NCBI GenBank assembly: GCA_013298245.1
Contig: JAAFHD010000026.1
Location: forward strand, 1-17,208
Source of the DNA: Alphaproteobacteria bacterium
Lineage (GTDB): Bacteria > Pseudomonadota > Alphaproteobacteria > Acetobacterales > Acetobacteraceae
Length of the DNA stretch: 17,208 nucleotides
Reading direction: 5' to 3'
Under the pieces are notes generated by a model. The model had not been told where the DNA came from. It did no database searches and was given only the letters and a program-made list of their open reading frames with translations. Made by a program: the position numbers and the translations under genes. Positions within the stretch are counted from its first letter, which is position 1. Each line of letters starts with the position of its first letter. Shown here piece after piece: positions 14,645 to 17,208 of the stretch.

Positions 14645-15601
14645 ATGCGGATCACCAGGCGCGCGGCATGCGCATTGCCATGGGCGGGCGTGGCTCACGC
14701 GGACGAATCCTGGCCCAGCCGGCCGGTGCGGCTGATCGTGCCCTACCCGCCCGGCGGCCCGACCGACATTCTGGGCCGCATCGTAGCCCAACGCCTGACC
14801 ATCGATCTGGGCCAGCCCTGCGTGGTGGAAAACCGCGCCGGCGCGGGTGGCTCCATCGGCAGTGAAGCGGTGGCGCGCGCCGCACCGGATGGCGCGACCT
14901 TCCTGGTCAACGCATCGGCGCACGTTATCGTGCCGCACATGGTGCGCGTGGCCTATGACCAGGTTGCGGACTTCGCCGCCGTCACGCGCATCGCATCGGT
15001 GCCGCTGATGCTGGTGGTGCCGGCATCATCGCCGGCGCGCGATGTGCAGGGGCTGATCGCATACCTGCGCGCGAACCCGGCGCGCGGCAGCTACGCCAGT
15101 TCGTCCAACGGCGGCGCGCCGCATCTGGCCGGAGAAATGTTCCGGCTGATGACCGGCCTGCCGTTGCAACACATTCCCTATCGCGGCAGCGGGCAGGCGC
15201 TGCCGGATGTGGTTTCGGGCCAGGTCGCGCTGATGTTCGACAGCATGGCCAGCAGCGCCGACCTGGTGCGTGAGGGCCGGCTGCGCGCGCTGGCGGTGAG
15301 CACGCCCGAACGTGTCCCGGCATTCCCGAACCTGCCTACGATGCGCGAGGCCGGCCTGCCGGAATTCGCCATCAGCACCTGGTACGGCGTGTGGGCACCG
15401 GCGCGCACGCCGACGGCGTTGGTTGCGCGTATGCAGCAAGGCGTGGCGCGCGCGCTCGCGCACCCAGAGAGCGTGGCGCGCTTGCAAGCGCTCGGCGCCA
15501 TCGCGGGTGGTGAGGCACCGGATGCCTTTGACGCCTTCGCGCGCGCCGAGAACGCGGCCTATGCGCGCCTGGTGCGCGACGCGAATATCCGTGCCGAATG
15601 A
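14645..15601 (+). CDS. Bug family tripartite tricarboxylate transporter substrate-binding protein
   Basis: Periplasmic solute-binding protein, 318 residues from ATG 14645. A short N-terminal signal MRITRRAACALPWAGVAHA contains an RR pair and a likely cut after AHA, so Sec or weak Tat export is expected. PVRLIVPYPPGGPTD (27-41) is the Bug family's ligand-binding loop with its conserved Asp (D41). IPYRGSGQALPDVVSGQV and the later PNLPTMREAGLP are other standard family segments. These proteins bind carboxylates for TctA/TctB transporters; no such membrane genes are in the window, so it is an orphan, as is common in this family. The GAAGGGAAGGGG stretch before the ATG is the ribosome site. An in-frame ATG at 14585 would add an implausible tail before the signal. 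Confidence 0.92.
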   Translation: MRITRRAACALPWAGVAHADESWPSRPVRLIVPYPPGGPTDILGRIVAQRLTIDLGQPCVVENRAGAGGSIGSEAVARAAPDGATFLVNASAHVIVPHMVRVAYDQVADFAAVTRIASVPLMLVVPASSPARDVQGLIAYLRANPARGSYASSSNGGAPHLAGEMFRLMTGLPLQHIPYRGSGQALPDVVSGQVALMFDSMASSADLVREGRLRALAVSTPERVPAFPNLPTMREAGLPEFAISTWYGVWAPARTPTALVARMQQGVARALAHPESVARLQALGAIAGGEAPDAFDAFARAENAAYARLVRDANIRAE

Positions 15602-16581
15602 GGGCACTGGTCTGCGAATCCTGGCGACCTTTCGACGCGCTGGAACTGCGCGATATTGCATCGCCTGCGTTGCGCCCCGGCACGGTGCGCATTCGCGTCG
15701 AAGCGGCCGGCGTGTCCTTCGCCACGCAGCTGGTCGTCGAAGGAAAGTACCAACGCAAGCCACCGCTACCCTTCGTGCCCGGCACGGAAATCGCCGGCAC
15801 GGTGATGGAGGGCGACATGCCCGCGGGCACGCGCGTCTTCGCCGTGTGTGATTGGGGTGCGCTGGCGCAGGAGGCGGTGGTGGATACGATCCACGTCACA
15901 GCCATCCCCGATGGCCTGCCGTTGGACGCTGCGGTGGCGATGCCGATCAGCTACCCCACTGCGGCATCGGCACTGCTGTGGCGTGGGCGCATCGCGGCGG
16001 GTGACTGGGTGCTGATACATGGCGCGGCCGGTGGCGTGGGGCTGGCGGGTGTGGAAGTGGCGAAGGCCGTGGGCGCGCGTGTCATCGCACGCGCTGCGGC
16101 AGGCAAGCATGCCATGCTGCACGCGCGCGGCGCCGATGCGGTGCTGGACAGCGCGGAGCCGTTTCGTGACGCGGTGGCGCGCATCAGCGGCGGCGTGGGC
16201 TGCGTAGCCGTGCTGGATGTGCTGGGTGGTGCTGCGTTCGATGACAGCCTGCGATGTGTCGCGGATGGCGGCACGCTGGTCACGGTGGGCTATGCGGCGG
16301 GCGGAATCCCGCAGGTTCCTGCCAATATTCTGCTGCTCAAGAACATCGCCGTCGCGGGGTTGAATTGGGGCGCCTATGTCGGCTGGTCGCCGGGCGACAA
16401 CCGGCATCACCACGCGCCGCGGGTGCGCGCATTGTGGGACCAGCTTGTGCGCTGGTGGGCCGATGGCAAGCTGCGGCCGGAGGTGCATGCGCGCTTCCCG
16501 TTGTCGCGGTTCCGCGAAGCGATGAGCGAAGTCGCGAGCCGGCGCAGCGCCGGCCGCGTGGTTCTTTGTCCGCAGGAGTAG
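15598..16581 (+). CDS. Zinc-independent medium-chain dehydrogenase (NADPH:quinone oxidoreductase-like)
   Basis: 327 residues, cytosolic MDR enzyme. The N-terminal GroES-like part has RIRVEAAGVSFA (residues 31-42) and PFVPGTEIAGTV (58-69); the central Rossmann loop is HGAAGGVG (141-148). The structural and catalytic zinc cysteine/histidine sets of alcohol dehydrogenases are absent, pointing to the quinone oxidoreductase or enoyl/acryloyl reductase branch that uses NADPH. C-terminal RFPLSRFREAMSEVASRRSAGRVVL is the usual dimer-end segment. The start forms an ATGA overlap with the Bug gene, and its stop is just before the ribosome site of the aminotransferase gene. A role in reducing an unsaturated CoA ester or quinone is inferred; the substrate is unknown. 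Confidence 0.88.
   Translation: MRALVCESWRPFDALELRDIASPALRPGTVRIRVEAAGVSFATQLVVEGKYQRKPPLPFVPGTEIAGTVMEGDMPAGTRVFAVCDWGALAQEAVVDTIHVTAIPDGLPLDAAVAMPISYPTAASALLWRGRIAAGDWVLIHGAAGGVGLAGVEVAKAVGARVIARAAAGKHAMLHARGADAVLDSAEPFRDAVARISGGVGCVAVLDVLGGAAFDDSLRCVADGGTLVTVGYAAGGIPQVPANILLLKNIAVAGLNWGAYVGWSPGDNRHHHAPRVRALWDQLVRWWADGKLRPEVHARFPLSRFREAMSEVASRRSAGRVVLCPQE
16574..16578 (+). promoter_or_regulatory. Ribosome binding site of the aminotransferase gene
   Basis: AGGAG lies 6 bases before ATG 16585 and within the last codons of the MDR gene, so translation of the aminotransferase is probably coupled to it. Confidence 0.65.
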
Positions 16582-16584
16582 ACG

Positions 16585-17208
16585 ATGGCCTGGCAGGCGC
16601 GCGTGATGATCCAGAACGGCCAGTTGATCCCGTGGGAGGATGCGCGCATCCACCCCCACGCGCTGGCGGTGACCTATGCGGCGACGGTGTTCGAGGGCAT
16701 CCGCGCATACCGCCACCCGAAGGGCGGCTTCAGCGTGTTCCGCCTGGATGAACACCTGGAACGACTGGCGCAGGGCGTGAAGATCATGCGCATGGAGCAC
16801 CCGCCGAGCACGGCGCAGCTGAAGGCGGATGTGCTGCGGCTTATCCCGGCGAATGAACCGGATGACGATGTGTATGTGCGCCTGCAAGTCCTGATTGATG
16901 GGCCTGGCACGCAGGCCACGCGCGGGCCGACCGGCTGGACCGTGGCGGCCATCCCGCGTGAGCGGAACCCCAAGTTTTCGGCGGGTTTGGCGGTGGGTGT
17001 GTCGTCATGGGTGCGGCTGATGGACAATGCCTCGCCGCCACGCGTGAAGGCGACGGCGAATTATCACGCAGGGCGGTTGGCGACCTTGCAGGCGCGCGCG
17101 GATGGCTATGATGCGCCCATTCTGCTGAACACCCAGGGCAAGGTCAGTGAGGCTGCGGCGGCGTGTCTTTTCATGATCCGCAAGGGGACGCTGATCACGC
17201 CTGGCGTG
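16585..17208 (+). CDS. Class IV aminotransferase, branched-chain amino acid type (3' end outside window)
   Basis: 208 codons are present; the window ends within the gene. PLP-dependent transamination of branched-chain amino acids is the likely role. The N-terminus MAWQARVMIQNGQLIPWEDARIH-like region has the strand-turn of the family, and YAATVFEGIRAYR (residues 31-43) matches the BCAT N-terminal signature. The PLP lysine is K155 in PRVKATANY, and E189 corresponds to the glutamate that contacts the PLP ring nitrogen. The following EGAGEN motif of IlvE is changed to EAAAAC, so the Asn of the class IV signature is Cys here. A D-amino-acid or 4-amino-4-deoxychorismate lyase-type relative is less likely given the VFEGIR motif. 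The downstream end cannot be checked. Confidence 0.85.
   Translation, partial: MAWQARVMIQNGQLIPWEDARIHPHALAVTYAATVFEGIRAYRHPKGGFSVFRLDEHLERLAQGVKIMRMEHPPSTAQLKADVLRLIPANEPDDDVYVRLQVLIDGPGTQATRGPTGWTVAAIPRERNPKFSAGLAVGVSSWVRLMDNASPPRVKATANYHAGRLATLQARADGYDAPILLNTQGKVSEAAAACLFMIRKGTLITPGV

Noticed and set aside
15766..16887. Minus-strand open frame of 373 codons opposite the MDR and aminotransferase genes
   Set aside because: Shadow frame with His/Arg bias and no motifs.

Overview
The window is gene-dense, high-GC DNA of ordinary bacterial chromosomal character. It has 17 protein genes, two of them cut by the window edges, and no gap over 60 bases. The mdh-sucC-sucD order, a DUF1178 protein, a fabD/fabG lipid-synthesis block, a CaiB/BaiF CoA-transferase and an orphan Bug-type binding protein together suggest an alphaproteobacterium. 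An Acetobacteraceae/Roseomonas-like member of the Rhodospirillales is plausible, but that placement is inference from gene content and base composition. I see no tRNA, rRNA, CRISPR array, transposase, integrase, phage gene or attachment site.

Layout. Positions 1-2714 (+) hold the 3' part of malate dehydrogenase, then sucC and sucD: two adjacent TCA-cycle steps in one operon. At 2768-3988 (+) is an iron-sulfur flavoprotein of the FrhB/F420-dehydrogenase-beta family that looks most like the BciB type of 8-vinyl reductase. Its end overlaps a convergent, membrane-anchored TPR protein (3956-4777, -). That gene diverges from a run of + strand genes: a YeeZ-like atypical SDR (4835-5653), a DUF1178 zinc-ribbon protein (5700-6170), a creatininase-family hydrolase (6186-6959), a chemoreceptor-like sensor stub with two membrane segments (7011-7637) and a Na/Pi cotransporter-family protein with a PhoU-like tail (7643-9187).

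From 9241 to 12126 (+) is a translationally coupled block: fabD, a small GNAT acetyltransferase, fabG and a crotonase-fold protein, each start touching or overlapping the preceding gene's end. It supplies malonyl-ACP and the first reductive step of fatty-acid elongation, with two uncharacterised passengers. On the - strand, 14586 to 12134, lie a CaiB/BaiF CoA-transferase and a TTC38-like TPR protein joined by an ATGA overlap. Diverging from these on the + strand are a Bug-family solute-binding protein (14645-15601), a zinc-independent quinone-oxidoreductase-like MDR protein (15598-16581) and the 5' part of a class IV (branched-chain type) aminotransferase (16585 to the window end). This right-hand region looks like an accessory module for organic-acid or CoA-thioester metabolism, but no substrate can be read from the sequence.

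I did not find a clearly new biological system. The points most worth a second look are the sensor stub fused in operon to the Na/Pi transporter, the eight-cysteine BciB-like protein whose start codon lies in an inverted repeat, the TTC38/CoA-transferase coupling, the acetyltransferase between fabD and fabG, and active-site deviations in the crotonase and the aminotransferase.
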